Made by a program: the position numbers and the translations under genes. Below are positions 30,028 through 38,072 of a stretch of DNA of 64,000 nt, in pieces; positions within the stretch are counted from its first letter, which is position 1, and each line of letters opens with the position of its first letter. Source of the stretch: Vibrio sinensis (GTDB lineage Bacteria; Pseudomonadota; Gammaproteobacteria; Enterobacterales; Vibrionaceae); NCBI RefSeq assembly GCF_003605645.1, contig NZ_QVMU01000016.1, positions 1 to 64,000 on the forward strand, written 5' to 3'. The notes below the pieces were generated by a model, which saw nothing but the letters and a program-made list of their open reading frames with translations, had not been told where the DNA came from and did no database searches.

Positions 30028-30099
30028 TTTTCCATTTAACGGCGAATTAAACACCAAATAAAACAAGTACCAAGTAACTCGTTATCATCTAAGACATCC

Positions 30100-30126
30100 A
30101 GTAGGCCTAAAGTTGATAGGCCTACT
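30100..30126. terminator. Hairpin after the EmrD-like gene
   Basis: AGTAGGCCT and AGGCCTACT form a perfect 9-bp stem with a 9-base loop; a second stem with GTCTC/GAGAC arms lies near 30188-30212. Neither has a strong T-run, but together they probably end the exporter transcript. Confidence 0.45.
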
Positions 30127-30362
30127 CGGCTAGGCTAGAAATAAGAACTCTCTCGAAGCCTTAACTTAAAGCCCTAACTTAAAGAAAAGTCTCCTCCTAA
30201 ACACGAGGAAAGAGACCCATTTTCCATATCACTTTTCTACTTAGCTATAACCACACTAAAAATGCTGGTTTTTTGATCGAATTCATACTTATTGATCGTT
30301 TTTTACACAATAAATACTGAGTGAGACAATTGTCACTAATTTATTTTGAACGGACTCTTATG

Positions 30363-30383
30363 ATGTATACGAAGTGTATACAT
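30363..30383. promoter_or_regulatory. Putative GntR operator before the PTS island
   Basis: ATGTATAC and GTATACAT form a perfect 8-bp inverted repeat with a 5-base spacer, 76 bp before the EIIC start. GntR-family FCD regulators commonly bind GTATAC-type repeats, and one is encoded at the end of this island. A related half-site (ATGCATAC) lies upstream of that regulator at 36883. Confidence 0.6.
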
Positions 30384-30458
30384 AGGAAAAACATTGTGTG
30401 TTCATTCCTTAACATACGCCGAAATCGCTGTATCTAAATGACAAATAGGAAGAAAACA

Positions 30459-31805
30459 ATGCTTGATCTCATTCAGAGTTTTTTAGATTTAGGTTCGATA
30501 GTCGTCTTACCCATACTGATATTTGTTTTTGCTGTCGCTCTTGGAACTCCAGTTTCTAAGGCGATCAAATCGGGGCTAACTGTCGGCATCGGTTTTATCG
30601 GATTAAACTTAGTTATCGGCCTGCTAGGTAGTAGTCTTGGCCCTGCTGCTCAACAAATGGTTGAGCACCTTGGCTTGCAACTCAATATTGTCGATGTTGG
30701 TTGGCCTGCGGCTGCGGCTATATCCTACGGCACTGCACTAGGTGGTCTTTCAATTCCGATTGCTATTGCTGTTAATATTGTCTTAATTTTCTTTGGATTG
30801 ACTCGAACCATGAACGTCGATCTTTGGAATATTTGGCATGCTGCTTTTATCTCCTCCCTTATTTATGTAATAACCCAAGACTTCGCAATCAGCCTTGCTG
30901 CGACAGTCTCTTACATACTGATGATTCTATTTTTTGGCGATATATTGGGCAGCGTAATTAATCGTTATTACAAATTCCCTAACATTACGTTTCCACACGG
31001 CACTGCTATTCCAGGTTTCATTTTCGCTCTACCTTTCAACTGGATTTTTGATCGTATTCCAGTGGTCAAAGACTGGAAAGGCGATCCAAAAACGATTCAA
31101 GAAAAACTGGGGATTTTTGGTGACTCAACCGTTATGGGCGTTCTCATTGGTCTAGGTATTGGCTTACTCGCGCAATACGAAATTAAAGAACTATTACAAC
31201 TTTCCGTTACAACCGGCGCTGTGATGATGCTAATGCCAAAAATGGTGGCATTACTGATGGAAGGCTTAACACCTATTTCTCAAGCCGCGAATAAGTTTGT
31301 TAAAAAGCGCTTCCCTGATCGAGAGCTTTATATCGGTATGGATGCGGCTCTTTCTGTAGGTGACCCTGCAGTATTGTCATCATCTTTACTATTGGTACCT
31401 ATCACGATTGCCTTAGCTGTAATTTTACCTTTCAACAATACCTTACCGTTTGGAGACCTAGCGACCATTCCATTCTTGGTGTGTTTAATGGCTGCAGTGT
31501 TCAATGGCAACATCATTAGAACGGTTATTGCTGGCACATTCTATATGGCCACTATTCTCTATATCACCACTTGGGCTGCTCCCTTTATTACTGAAGCTGC
31601 TATTGCATCCAACTTTGACCTACAAGGCAACGGCACCATCACCGCTATGGCCGAAGGTGGATTATGGACAACATGGTTATACCTTGCTGCTGCACAACTG
31701 CTGAGTTGGACAGGCATTATCGGCATCGGTGGTGGGTGCTTAGCTGGTTTGTTTTACGTTAATAAAATTAAAAATAAAAAAGAGATTAAGGAGCAACACG
31801 CATGA
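30459..31805 (+). CDS. PTS galactitol-family EIIC permease
   Basis: This 448-residue membrane protein is the sugar-transporting subunit of a galactitol-type PTS (GatC family): hydrophobic throughout, with the early SFLDLGSIVVLPILIFVFA region and the GDSTVMGVLIGLGIG loop. It carries sugar or polyol inward while EIIB phosphorylates it. ATG 30459 is chosen because AGGAAG lies at ideal distance; the frame extends seven codons upstream. It overlaps the EIIB start by 4 bp. It is the first gene of the island and its substrate is unknown. Confidence 0.9.
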   Translation: MLDLIQSFLDLGSIVVLPILIFVFAVALGTPVSKAIKSGLTVGIGFIGLNLVIGLLGSSLGPAAQQMVEHLGLQLNIVDVGWPAAAAISYGTALGGLSIPIAIAVNIVLIFFGLTRTMNVDLWNIWHAAFISSLIYVITQDFAISLAATVSYILMILFFGDILGSVINRYYKFPNITFPHGTAIPGFIFALPFNWIFDRIPVVKDWKGDPKTIQEKLGIFGDSTVMGVLIGLGIGLLAQYEIKELLQLSVTTGAVMMLMPKMVALLMEGLTPISQAANKFVKKRFPDRELYIGMDAALSVGDPAVLSSSLLLVPITIALAVILPFNNTLPFGDLATIPFLVCLMAAVFNGNIIRTVIAGTFYMATILYITTWAAPFITEAAIASNFDLQGNGTITAMAEGGLWTTWLYLAAAQLLSWTGIIGIGGGCLAGLFYVNKIKNKKEIKEQHA

Positions 31806-32086
31806 AACAACTAATGGTTATGTGTGGTACAGGAATCGCGACCTCAACACTAGTTACAACCACAGTAAAAGAGTGGTTAGAAGATAATGACATGAGCAAT
31901 CTTGTGCAAATGTATCAAGGAAAAATAGCCGATGAAATTAGTCGCCTTGATGACTTTGACATCATTATTTCCACCACAGCAGTACCCGATGAATTTCTTG
32001 ATCGATCGCTCATGAGTCTACCGCTCTTGCAAGGTATGGGGACAGAGGAATTCTATGCAAAACTGGAACAGATGATTAAGGAATAA
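31802..32086 (+). CDS. PTS galactitol-family EIIB
   Basis: The 94-residue protein is a complete EIIB of the lactose/galactitol type: a Rossmann-like fold with the phosphorylated cysteine C8 in the P-loop MCGTGIATS. It accepts phosphate from the EIIA encoded further down and passes it to the sugar bound to EIIC. Its ATG overlaps the EIIC stop (ATGA type), and the aldolase starts 4 bp after its end, so the first three genes are tightly coupled. Confidence 0.92.
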   Translation: MKQLMVMCGTGIATSTLVTTTVKEWLEDNDMSNLVQMYQGKIADEISRLDDFDIIISTTAVPDEFLDRSLMSLPLLQGMGTEEFYAKLEQMIKE

Positions 32087-32090
32087 ACGG

Positions 32091-32927
32091 ATGCTTGTGA
32101 CAACAAAACAAATGTTGACTAAAGCCCACAAAGGGGGCTTCGCGGTCCCCTCTGCGAACTTTATTGACTACGATACCGCCAAAACTTACGTCAGTTTAGC
32201 TGAGCGTATAAATAAACCATTAATACTATCGTTTGCGGAAGCTCACCAAGAATATTTGGCACTCAAGGAGGCCGCTTACATTGCTCACTATTTAGCGAAT
32301 GAAGCAAACGTCGATGTCGCTTTGCATTTAGATCATGGCACACAGCCCGATGTAGTAATGGAAGCAATTAGGCTCGGGTTTACCTCGGTAATGATTGATG
32401 CTTCAGTAGAATCACTCGATAGAAATATCCAAATAACTCAAAAAATTGTTTCTCATGCACATAAGCATGGTGTGCCTGTAGAAGCTGAAATTGGCCACGT
32501 AGGCGCAGGGGAAAATTTCGAATCACATCTACAACACGATTCAATCTATACCGATGTTAATGAGGCAATTCGATTTGCCGCAGAAACGAACGTTGATTTC
32601 TTAGCTGTATCCATAGGTACCGCCCATGGTGTTTATGCGGGTGTACCTCAACTCAACTTTGAACGTCTTAAAGAACTTCATTCAGCCATTGATATACCGC
32701 TGGTTTTACATGGTGGTTCGTCAACCGGAGATGAGAACCTAGCAAGATGTGTCGCTAATGGCATTGCCAAAATCAATATTTTTACTGATTTTGTCACTGC
32801 CGGCGTCAATGCGATAAATGGTCATCAATTCGCTGATTATTTTGCCGCCAAACGAGCAATTCAAGCATCAATAGCCGAAGTTCTGGAACATTACTACACC
32901 GTATTTGGGACCGCCGATCATGAATAA
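32091..32927 (+). CDS. Class II ketose-bisphosphate aldolase
   Basis: The 278 residues fit the FbaA/GatY/KbaY class II aldolases: zinc ligands in HLDHGT (about 81-86), TAHGVYAG and VLHGGSSTG, plus EAEIGHVGAGE. The enzyme would cleave a ketose phosphate or bisphosphate, yielding dihydroxyacetone phosphate. No sugar-phosphate kinase or polyol dehydrogenase is in the island, so the PTS product itself may be the aldolase substrate. Length agrees with GatY/KbaY (about 284). Its end overlaps the next start. Confidence 0.9.
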   Translation: MLVTTKQMLTKAHKGGFAVPSANFIDYDTAKTYVSLAERINKPLILSFAEAHQEYLALKEAAYIAHYLANEANVDVALHLDHGTQPDVVMEAIRLGFTSVMIDASVESLDRNIQITQKIVSHAHKHGVPVEAEIGHVGAGENFESHLQHDSIYTDVNEAIRFAAETNVDFLAVSIGTAHGVYAGVPQLNFERLKELHSAIDIPLVLHGGSSTGDENLARCVANGIAKINIFTDFVTAGVNAINGHQFADYFAAKRAIQASIAEVLEHYYTVFGTADHE

Positions 32928-33609
32928 AATTCGCGCACCATTTTTTACTGTAAACCCTAAATCTTATCTATATGGTGATGAGCTGCTTAAGGTCGCTAAA
33001 GCGGCGGATCAATTGGCTGAGCAATATGATATTGATATCTTTTTCACCGCACAGCACGTTGATTTGTTTCGCATCAAGTCCGCTACCAAAAATTTAATTG
33101 TGACGGCACAGCACATGGATGCGATATCTCCGGGAAGAGGGATGGGACGGATTTTGCCCGATGCATTAGCCGCAGCTGGTACTCAAGCGGTATTTTTGAA
33201 CCATGCAGAAAACCCATTAACGTCTCACCAACTGACCAAAGCGGTTCAAAAAGCAAAACAACTAGGGCTCTATTCCATTGTTTGTGCCGATACTCTCGAA
33301 GAGGCAACATTCATTGCAACACTGCATCCTGACATTATGGTCTGTGAACCGACCGAATTGATTGGTACAGGACAAACCTCTGACGAAAACTACATTACTG
33401 CAACGCAGTACGCTATCAATGCGATTTCACCCAATACCTTGGTGCTTCAAGCCGCAGGGATTTCAACCGCCAAGGACGTGGAGTACGTCATTCAAAATGG
33501 TGCTCATGGCACTGGGGCCACCAGCGGTATTTTCGCCGCCCCTGATCCTATTATTGCGATGACAGAAATGATTGAAGCACTAGTCAAATCTCGGAGCCTA
33601 ATTTCATGA
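32920..33609 (+). CDS. Triosephosphate isomerase-like enzyme
   Basis: This 229-residue TIM-barrel protein retains the three catalytic residues of triosephosphate isomerase: K14 (VNPKSY), H95 (FLNHAEN) and E143 (CEPTELIGTG). Overall it is shorter and divergent from housekeeping TpiA. It probably interconverts triose or tetrose phosphates made by the adjacent aldolase. The ATG at 32920 overlaps the aldolase stop by 8 bp; a TTG five codons upstream is less likely. It ends overlapping the YjbQ-like gene by 4 bp. Confidence 0.85.
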   Translation: MNKIRAPFFTVNPKSYLYGDELLKVAKAADQLAEQYDIDIFFTAQHVDLFRIKSATKNLIVTAQHMDAISPGRGMGRILPDALAAAGTQAVFLNHAENPLTSHQLTKAVQKAKQLGLYSIVCADTLEEATFIATLHPDIMVCEPTELIGTGQTSDENYITATQYAINAISPNTLVLQAAGISTAKDVEYVIQNGAHGTGATSGIFAAPDPIIAMTEMIEALVKSRSLIS

Positions 33610-34121
33610 AAGTTGTACATGATTCACTCACAATATCGACTGTCGCAGGACGAGTCTCTTATCACAACATCACCGAACAAGTAAAAGAGATTGTTACACG
33701 TAGTGGAATACAAAATGGTATGTGTCTTATCCAAACAGCACATACAACCTGTTCAGTCATCTTTGAAGAATATGTTCATGATAGAGATTTTAATGGTGAT
33801 GAATTTTTGCAGGTCGATCTCAACCGTATCTTAGACAAGATCATTCCGAGAGAGTTATCTGAAAATACCAACTATCGATATCCGGGGCCAAAACATCTCG
33901 ATTTTTTAATGTCTCTTGATGATCCTAACTATCCAACAGAACCAGGAACAATATTAAACGGAGATGCTCATATTCGAGCCAGTTTCTTTGGCCCTAGTGA
34001 GACATTAATTCTTCAAGAAGGGCATATAAATATCGGCAGCGTCGGTTACCTCTATTTCATCGATTTCGATCAAAACAGAGAACGTAACCGAAAATGTGGC
34101 ATCACTGTTATGGGCATATAA
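33606..34121 (+). CDS. YjbQ/UPF0047-family protein
   Basis: The 171 residues match the UPF0047 (YjbQ) family, a small barrel-like fold with the conserved QTAHTTCSVI (about 38-47) and GDAHIRAS (about 119-126) motifs. Some members have weak thiamine-phosphate synthase activity, but the physiological role is unsettled. It is longer than the usual 130-140 residues because of an insertion around 50-110. Here it sits inside a PTS operon, overlapping the isomerase gene by 4 bp, which hints at a role in handling the phosphosugar or an intermediate. Confidence 0.85.
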   Translation: MKVVHDSLTISTVAGRVSYHNITEQVKEIVTRSGIQNGMCLIQTAHTTCSVIFEEYVHDRDFNGDEFLQVDLNRILDKIIPRELSENTNYRYPGPKHLDFLMSLDDPNYPTEPGTILNGDAHIRASFFGPSETLILQEGHINIGSVGYLYFIDFDQNRERNRKCGITVMGI

Positions 34122-34145
34122 CATTCTTGTATAGGTATCAGTTAG

Positions 34146-34607
34146 ATGATTAATCCAAGTTTACTCAACCCTGAGTGCATACTTTTAGGCCTTTCAATTA
34201 AAGACCAAGAAGAGGTATTGCAACACCTAGGTAGTGTTCTATTTCAGCATGGGTGTGTGAAAGACAGTTACGTGACTGCGCTTATCGAGCGTGAACGTCT
34301 ATACCCTACTGGTTTAGGTCAAATTGCTATTCCACATACCGATCGTGAACACACAATCAAAGATGCAATTGCCATCGCAATACTCGATGAACCCGTCTTA
34401 TTTAAGATGATGGGAAGTGATACGGAATTCTGCTCCGTGTCGGTGATATTCATGCTGGCGATTTCAACCAATGACCAACAAATCGACATGCTTCAAACAT
34501 TAATGGGCTTTGTTCAAGATAACGCTAAACTCGCCGCATTAAAGGGATGTACGACCAAACAACAAGTTTATGAATTGCTTACGCAAGAGGAATCCGTATG
34601 CATTTAA
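34146..34607 (+). CDS. PTS EIIA (mannitol/galactitol-type)
   Basis: The 153-residue protein is an EIIA of the fructose-mannitol-galactitol fold. The phosphorylated histidine is H64 in QIAIPHTDREH, preceded by RERLYPTGLG as in GatA. It takes phosphate from HPr (a dedicated copy follows) and hands it to the EIIB of this island. It starts 24 bp after the YjbQ-like gene and overlaps the HPr gene by 10 bp. Confidence 0.9.
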   Translation: MINPSLLNPECILLGLSIKDQEEVLQHLGSVLFQHGCVKDSYVTALIERERLYPTGLGQIAIPHTDREHTIKDAIAIAILDEPVLFKMMGSDTEFCSVSVIFMLAISTNDQQIDMLQTLMGFVQDNAKLAALKGCTTKQQVYELLTQEESVCI

Positions 34608-34858
34608 AAGAAATCACTATCCGAGATGAGGCTGGACTTCATGCTCGCCCTGCAGCATCGATAGTCAAATTAGCGAACAAATTCACATCAAATATTATTA
34701 TCGAATTTGGAGAAAAAGTTGCGAATGCTAAATCCATCATGGCATTAATGAAATTAGGGGTGAAAGGCAATACTGCCGTCATCATAAAAGCCGAAGGTGA
34801 TGATGAACAGGAGGCCGTCGATATTATTTCTACGGCTATTAACAATAATTTTAAGTAA
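34598..34858 (+). CDS. HPr-family phosphocarrier
   Basis: This 86-residue HPr has the phospho-histidine H15 in AGLHARPAA and a serine at the regulatory position 46 (AKSIMALMKLGV). It would carry phosphate from Enzyme I to the EIIA encoded just before it. A separate HPr for one PTS is uncommon and suggests insulation from the general PTS. The gene overlaps the EIIA gene and is followed by a long hairpin and the pseudo-Enzyme I gene. Confidence 0.92.
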   Translation: MHLKEITIRDEAGLHARPAASIVKLANKFTSNIIIEFGEKVANAKSIMALMKLGVKGNTAVIIKAEGDDEQEAVDIISTAINNNFK

Positions 34859-34898
34859 CGATGACCCATATTGCTTCAATAATGAGTTTCAGATAAAT

Positions 34899-34943
34899 AT
34901 GATTGCTCAGTCTTGCTCTATTTTAACCAGATTGAGTAATCAT
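34899..34943 (+). promoter_or_regulatory. Long RNA hairpin between HPr and pseudo-EI genes
   Basis: The 15-base arms 34899-34913 and 34929-34943 pair along their full length when two G-U pairs are allowed, with a 15-base loop. No T-run follows, so it is more likely a stability or processing element than a terminator. It would set different levels for the genes on either side. Confidence 0.5.
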
Positions 34944-34989
34944 CATTTCTCTCGACTCATAGGGTTAACTCTCATTCAGAGGACATGGC

Positions 34990-36144
34990 ATGAAAAATAA
35001 ATGGCGAGAGAAGTCGGTAGAAATAACAAAAATACCATTCCCAATCATTCCTCAACCTCAAATTATCAAAGATATTATTATCTCGATGGATGAAAACTTC
35101 TCTCGTTCATTTGAGAGTTTTGTTAAGAAACACCCTCTATCTGATTCTGTAACTCTAAATCATAATGTACATAGCTTTAATGAAATTCGACGCCATTGTG
35201 TCGGCGAACTTTTCAATATCATTGAATACCCATTCAAAGAAAGCGTACCGGCGCTTAAGCAATCAACATCCATACGTGAAGTGATTGAACAATCCTACAA
35301 TGGTGAATACATCATCGAGTTTTTTAGAGAACGAAAACCCATAACTCTCGACAATGTGACAATCGAGCTCAATGCATGGATAACGGAATCAGGTAACATC
35401 CATGACTTAAAACGATACGGAGTCGAACAGATCCATTTTTCGACCTCATCGATCTCAATGAGTTCCAAAGCTCTCGAGTTAGATGAGCAACTTCTTGTCC
35501 ATTATTTTCAATCTATTTTCGCCTTATTACCGGGTAAAACCATCACGATTCAAACGTTAGATCCTAGTCATCACATCCTTTTTTATAAACAATTGCGAAC
35601 GATCTTATGTGCCAGTGCTGAGTATGATGTCGCACTCTCAATACCTAGTTTGCATAAGGGAACAAATGACATTTTATCGATTATTGAACAAGTCAAAGCT
35701 GACCTAACTAATGAGTCTATTGTATTTAATGACACAGCTAAAATGGGTAGCACAATTAACGTATCAATAAATGATGCGGAACTAATTTCTTATTGTAATC
35801 ATACCGATTTCGTACACCTTGACTTAAGCTCGATATCTACAGAGAAAGCGGATTATCCACAAACTAAGGATACCCTGACATTTATTCGACATCTAAGGTC
35901 TATTTATAACAAACCAATCAAGATAATTATTAAAGATGAAAAACACATGTCGCTAATTCCACTTATGCTTGGTTTGGGATTAACATCTTTTGATGTTCCA
36001 CCAAATTCCATAACGAAAGCAAAAGCAATTATTAGACATGTGAACATGACCGAATTGATGAATGCCATAGATATCACGTTGGAGGCTGGGTGTGACGATG
36101 ATATTGATCTAATGGTGAGTTCTACATTACTACCCAATGGGTAA
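34990..36144 (+). CDS. Degenerate Enzyme I-like PTS protein
   Basis: The 384 residues align by eye with the C-terminal PEP-binding barrel of PTS Enzyme I: VTIELNAWITESGNIHDLKRYG (EI: ANIG...GAEGIGLYRTEF), ITIQTLD at 185-191 (VRTMD), QLRTILCASA at 201-210, and a late MLGLGLTSFDVPPNSITKAKAIIR at 326-349 (MGLDEFSMSAISI...IIR). The catalytic residues are gone: the YRTEF and VRTMD arginines are replaced (H149 region, Q188), the EI glutamate of MVETP is replaced near N257, GTNDL is lost, and the cysteine of GMCGE is absent. The HPr-binding and phospho-histidine domain is missing. A strong GAGGA precedes the ATG, so it is translated. It cannot be an active kinase; a regulatory or scaffold role is my inference. 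Confidence 0.75.
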   Translation: MKNKWREKSVEITKIPFPIIPQPQIIKDIIISMDENFSRSFESFVKKHPLSDSVTLNHNVHSFNEIRRHCVGELFNIIEYPFKESVPALKQSTSIREVIEQSYNGEYIIEFFRERKPITLDNVTIELNAWITESGNIHDLKRYGVEQIHFSTSSISMSSKALELDEQLLVHYFQSIFALLPGKTITIQTLDPSHHILFYKQLRTILCASAEYDVALSIPSLHKGTNDILSIIEQVKADLTNESIVFNDTAKMGSTINVSINDAELISYCNHTDFVHLDLSSISTEKADYPQTKDTLTFIRHLRSIYNKPIKIIIKDEKHMSLIPLMLGLGLTSFDVPPNSITKAKAIIRHVNMTELMNAIDITLEAGCDDDIDLMVSSTLLPNG

Positions 36145-36173
36145 ACTAAAAACAGCCAAGGGGTCCTGACTGC

Positions 36174-36216
36174 TTTATACCCAAGTAACTTATTGCCGAA
36201 ATAACTTGGGTATAAA
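36174..36216. terminator. Inverted repeat between convergent PTS island and gntR
   Basis: TTTATACCCAAGT and ACTTGGGTATAAA are perfect 13-bp arms around a 17-base loop. The hairpin can end transcripts from both sides. The words TACCCAAGTA and GCCGAAATAACTT within it recur near 48123-48145, so it is also part of a dispersed repeat. Confidence 0.65.
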
Positions 36217-36221
36217 ACACC

Positions 36222-36848
36222 CTACAATTCACCAAACAATCGGTAGTAACTTGCGGCCAAATAAAATCTAAGGTTATGGATTGATTTGTCTTTATTTTCA
36301 TCAACAATCGTTGTCAATAAGGACAAAATCTCCTCCGCGGATTTTCTTTTAACTTGATCGATATATTCAACTTTTATCAGGTTAATCTTATTATGGAGAA
36401 CACCGATACTCTCAACTAACAATTTATTGTTTGCTTTCTTGAAGAGTTCTTCATAAAGGTTTGCCAGTGTATGTTTACCACTGTCAAAGTCACCAGAATC
36501 AATAAAGGCCTGACATTCTTCACGTAGTGTCGCGACTAGTTTAAGGTCTATTTCTCCCCAAGCCAATTCAAGTAGTAATGTTTCAAGATTCATTCGAACT
36601 TGGAAAATCTCTCTCGCTTGATCGACCGTGATTTTGCAAACTACCTTGCTACCATTATCTAAGACTTCAACCCACCCTTCAACAATGAGACGTGCAATCG
36701 CTTCTCTTACCGGGGTTCGACTGACTCCCAATAACTGAGTGATATCATTCTCAACAACCGCATTTTTTAATTCACCTGATTGTATTTTTTCAACAATCGC
36801 CTCATAAACTCGTTGGCTCGACTTTATTCGACCTCCTGATGTTGTCAC
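36222..36848 (-). CDS. GntR-family (FCD) transcriptional regulator
   Basis: The 208 residues start with a GntR winged helix (about 10-70: RVYEAIVEKIQSGELKNAVV, then LGVSRTPVREAIARLIVEGWV) and end in an all-helical ligand-binding domain. The spacing fits the FadR/FCD subfamily, though the metal-binding histidines are not well kept. It converges on the PTS island and is the obvious candidate to regulate it through the GTATAC palindrome at 30363-30383. A related half-site lies 35-43 bp before its own start. Confidence 0.88.
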   Translation of the reverse strand: MTTSGGRIKSSQRVYEAIVEKIQSGELKNAVVENDITQLLGVSRTPVREAIARLIVEGWVEVLDNGSKVVCKITVDQAREIFQVRMNLETLLLELAWGEIDLKLVATLREECQAFIDSGDFDSGKHTLANLYEELFKKANNKLLVESIGVLHNKINLIKVEYIDQVKRKSAEEILSLLTTIVDENKDKSIHNLRFYLAASYYRLFGEL

Positions 36849-36882
36849 CTTTAACCTCCTTGGTTAGTTACTTGGTGCGATG

Positions 36883-36890
36883 ATGCATAC
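36883..36890. promoter_or_regulatory. Possible GntR autoregulatory half-site
   Basis: ATGCATAC differs by one base from the left arm of the PTS-island operator (ATGTATAC), and AAG follows as in that site. The right arm is not kept. Tentative. Confidence 0.3.
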
Positions 36891-37149
36891 AAGCGTACTT
36901 TCATTTTCTGTGAATTTTCATAGCCAAGCAATGGGTTTTTACTACATGTTCGATAAATATATATCCCGTTGTTATAAAAGGAAAAAATAACATATGAATT
37001 GGATGATCCTTTGATGGTTTCAGTATAAAACCAATATCCGCTAAAAATGAACGTGACTTACTCCAAAACTCTCTGGTGAATTCCGTTTGTATCACCCGTT
37101 TTTCACCTAAAATAACACTAAGATACGCAACCTAATAACGATGTGGATT

Positions 37150-37929
37150 ATGAAACCTCTTCTAGTTTTAGCGCTCTCTGTAAGTTGTATTGCAGCACCG
37201 GTTTCTGCAGATTGGAAAGCGTTCTCAACCGATTTATCCGACTTAACCGATTCGGTATCTGATGGTGCAAAAGATGCGTGGAAAAACACCAAGCAATTCT
37301 CTCAGCAAGCTTGGCAAGATATTTCCAATTGGTCAGAAGGTGCACTTGAAACCGCCGGAGAATGGACCGATGAAAGTGCTGAAAAAAGCAAACAATGGCT
37401 AGATAGCGCCGATAAAAAAGTAGAGGAACTGCTTGAGGGTGATACTCCAGAAGAGGCGCGACAAGCGATTGATCTTATGGCAGAAACCGCTCTGCTAAGG
37501 CTCTTTAACGAAAAACCTCAAACCAAAGTGCAATTCGATAGAGCTTATGGTTATGCGGTGTTCGATTCTCGCAAGTTTTCTTTGATGTTCCATACCAACT
37601 CAGGTTCTGGCGTGGCCATTGAAAAAGGCAATGATAAGCACACTTACATGAGAATGTTTGGAGCTGGTCTCGCACTAGGTATTGGAGGGAAGTTTTACCA
37701 ACAAGTGGTTTTTTTCGAAAACAAAAACACGTTTGATGAATTCGTTACACAAGGATGGGAAGCGGCCAGTGAAGCATCTCTTCTCGCAGGGGAAGAGGGT
37801 GAAGAGCTAGGGGCTCATTTCAATAGCGGTGTGGCTGTTTATCAACTCAACGCAAAAGGGCTATTAGTTGATGCCAATATCTCTGGTTCAAAATATTGGG
37901 TAAATAAAGAGCTCACCGATTCACAGTAG
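37150..37929 (+). CDS. Exported SYLF/YSC84-domain lipid-binding protein
   Basis: The 259-residue product has a signal peptide (hydrophobic 3-17, cleavage after VSA near 20), a Trp- and Ser-rich helical segment of degenerate 11-residue repeats (about 25-90) and a SYLF (YSC84-like) domain from about 105, with FDRAYGYAVFDSRKF and TNSGSGVAIEKG. SYLF domains bind phosphoinositides or other lipids in eukaryotes; the bacterial role is unknown. ATG 37150 is used because it begins the signal peptide; GTGGAT precedes it. It is a single-gene unit with a hairpin at 37990-38023. Confidence 0.82.
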   Translation: MKPLLVLALSVSCIAAPVSADWKAFSTDLSDLTDSVSDGAKDAWKNTKQFSQQAWQDISNWSEGALETAGEWTDESAEKSKQWLDSADKKVEELLEGDTPEEARQAIDLMAETALLRLFNEKPQTKVQFDRAYGYAVFDSRKFSLMFHTNSGSGVAIEKGNDKHTYMRMFGAGLALGIGGKFYQQVVFFENKNTFDEFVTQGWEAASEASLLAGEEGEELGAHFNSGVAVYQLNAKGLLVDANISGSKYWVNKELTDSQ

Positions 37930-37989
37930 TGAATCACTTGATAATTGGGATTTGCTCCAAATCTATACGATAACAAGCCATATGATAAC

Positions 37990-38023
37990 AAGTGAGAGGC
38001 AACAATTGGTTTTCCTCTCACTT
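37990..38023 (+). terminator. Hairpin after the SYLF gene
   Basis: AAGTGAGAGG and CCTCTCACTT form a perfect 10-bp stem with a 14-base loop. The T-run after it is short, so termination is likely but not certain. Confidence 0.5.
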
Positions 38024-38072
38024 TGGGTTGGGTTATGCTGCGTGCTAACCCACAGCCAATTCATAATTCGAC

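Noticed and set aside
30321..30336. GTGA-N8-TCAC before the PTS island considered as a CRP site
   Set aside because: Spacing between half-sites is 8 instead of 6 bases, so it does not fit CRP.
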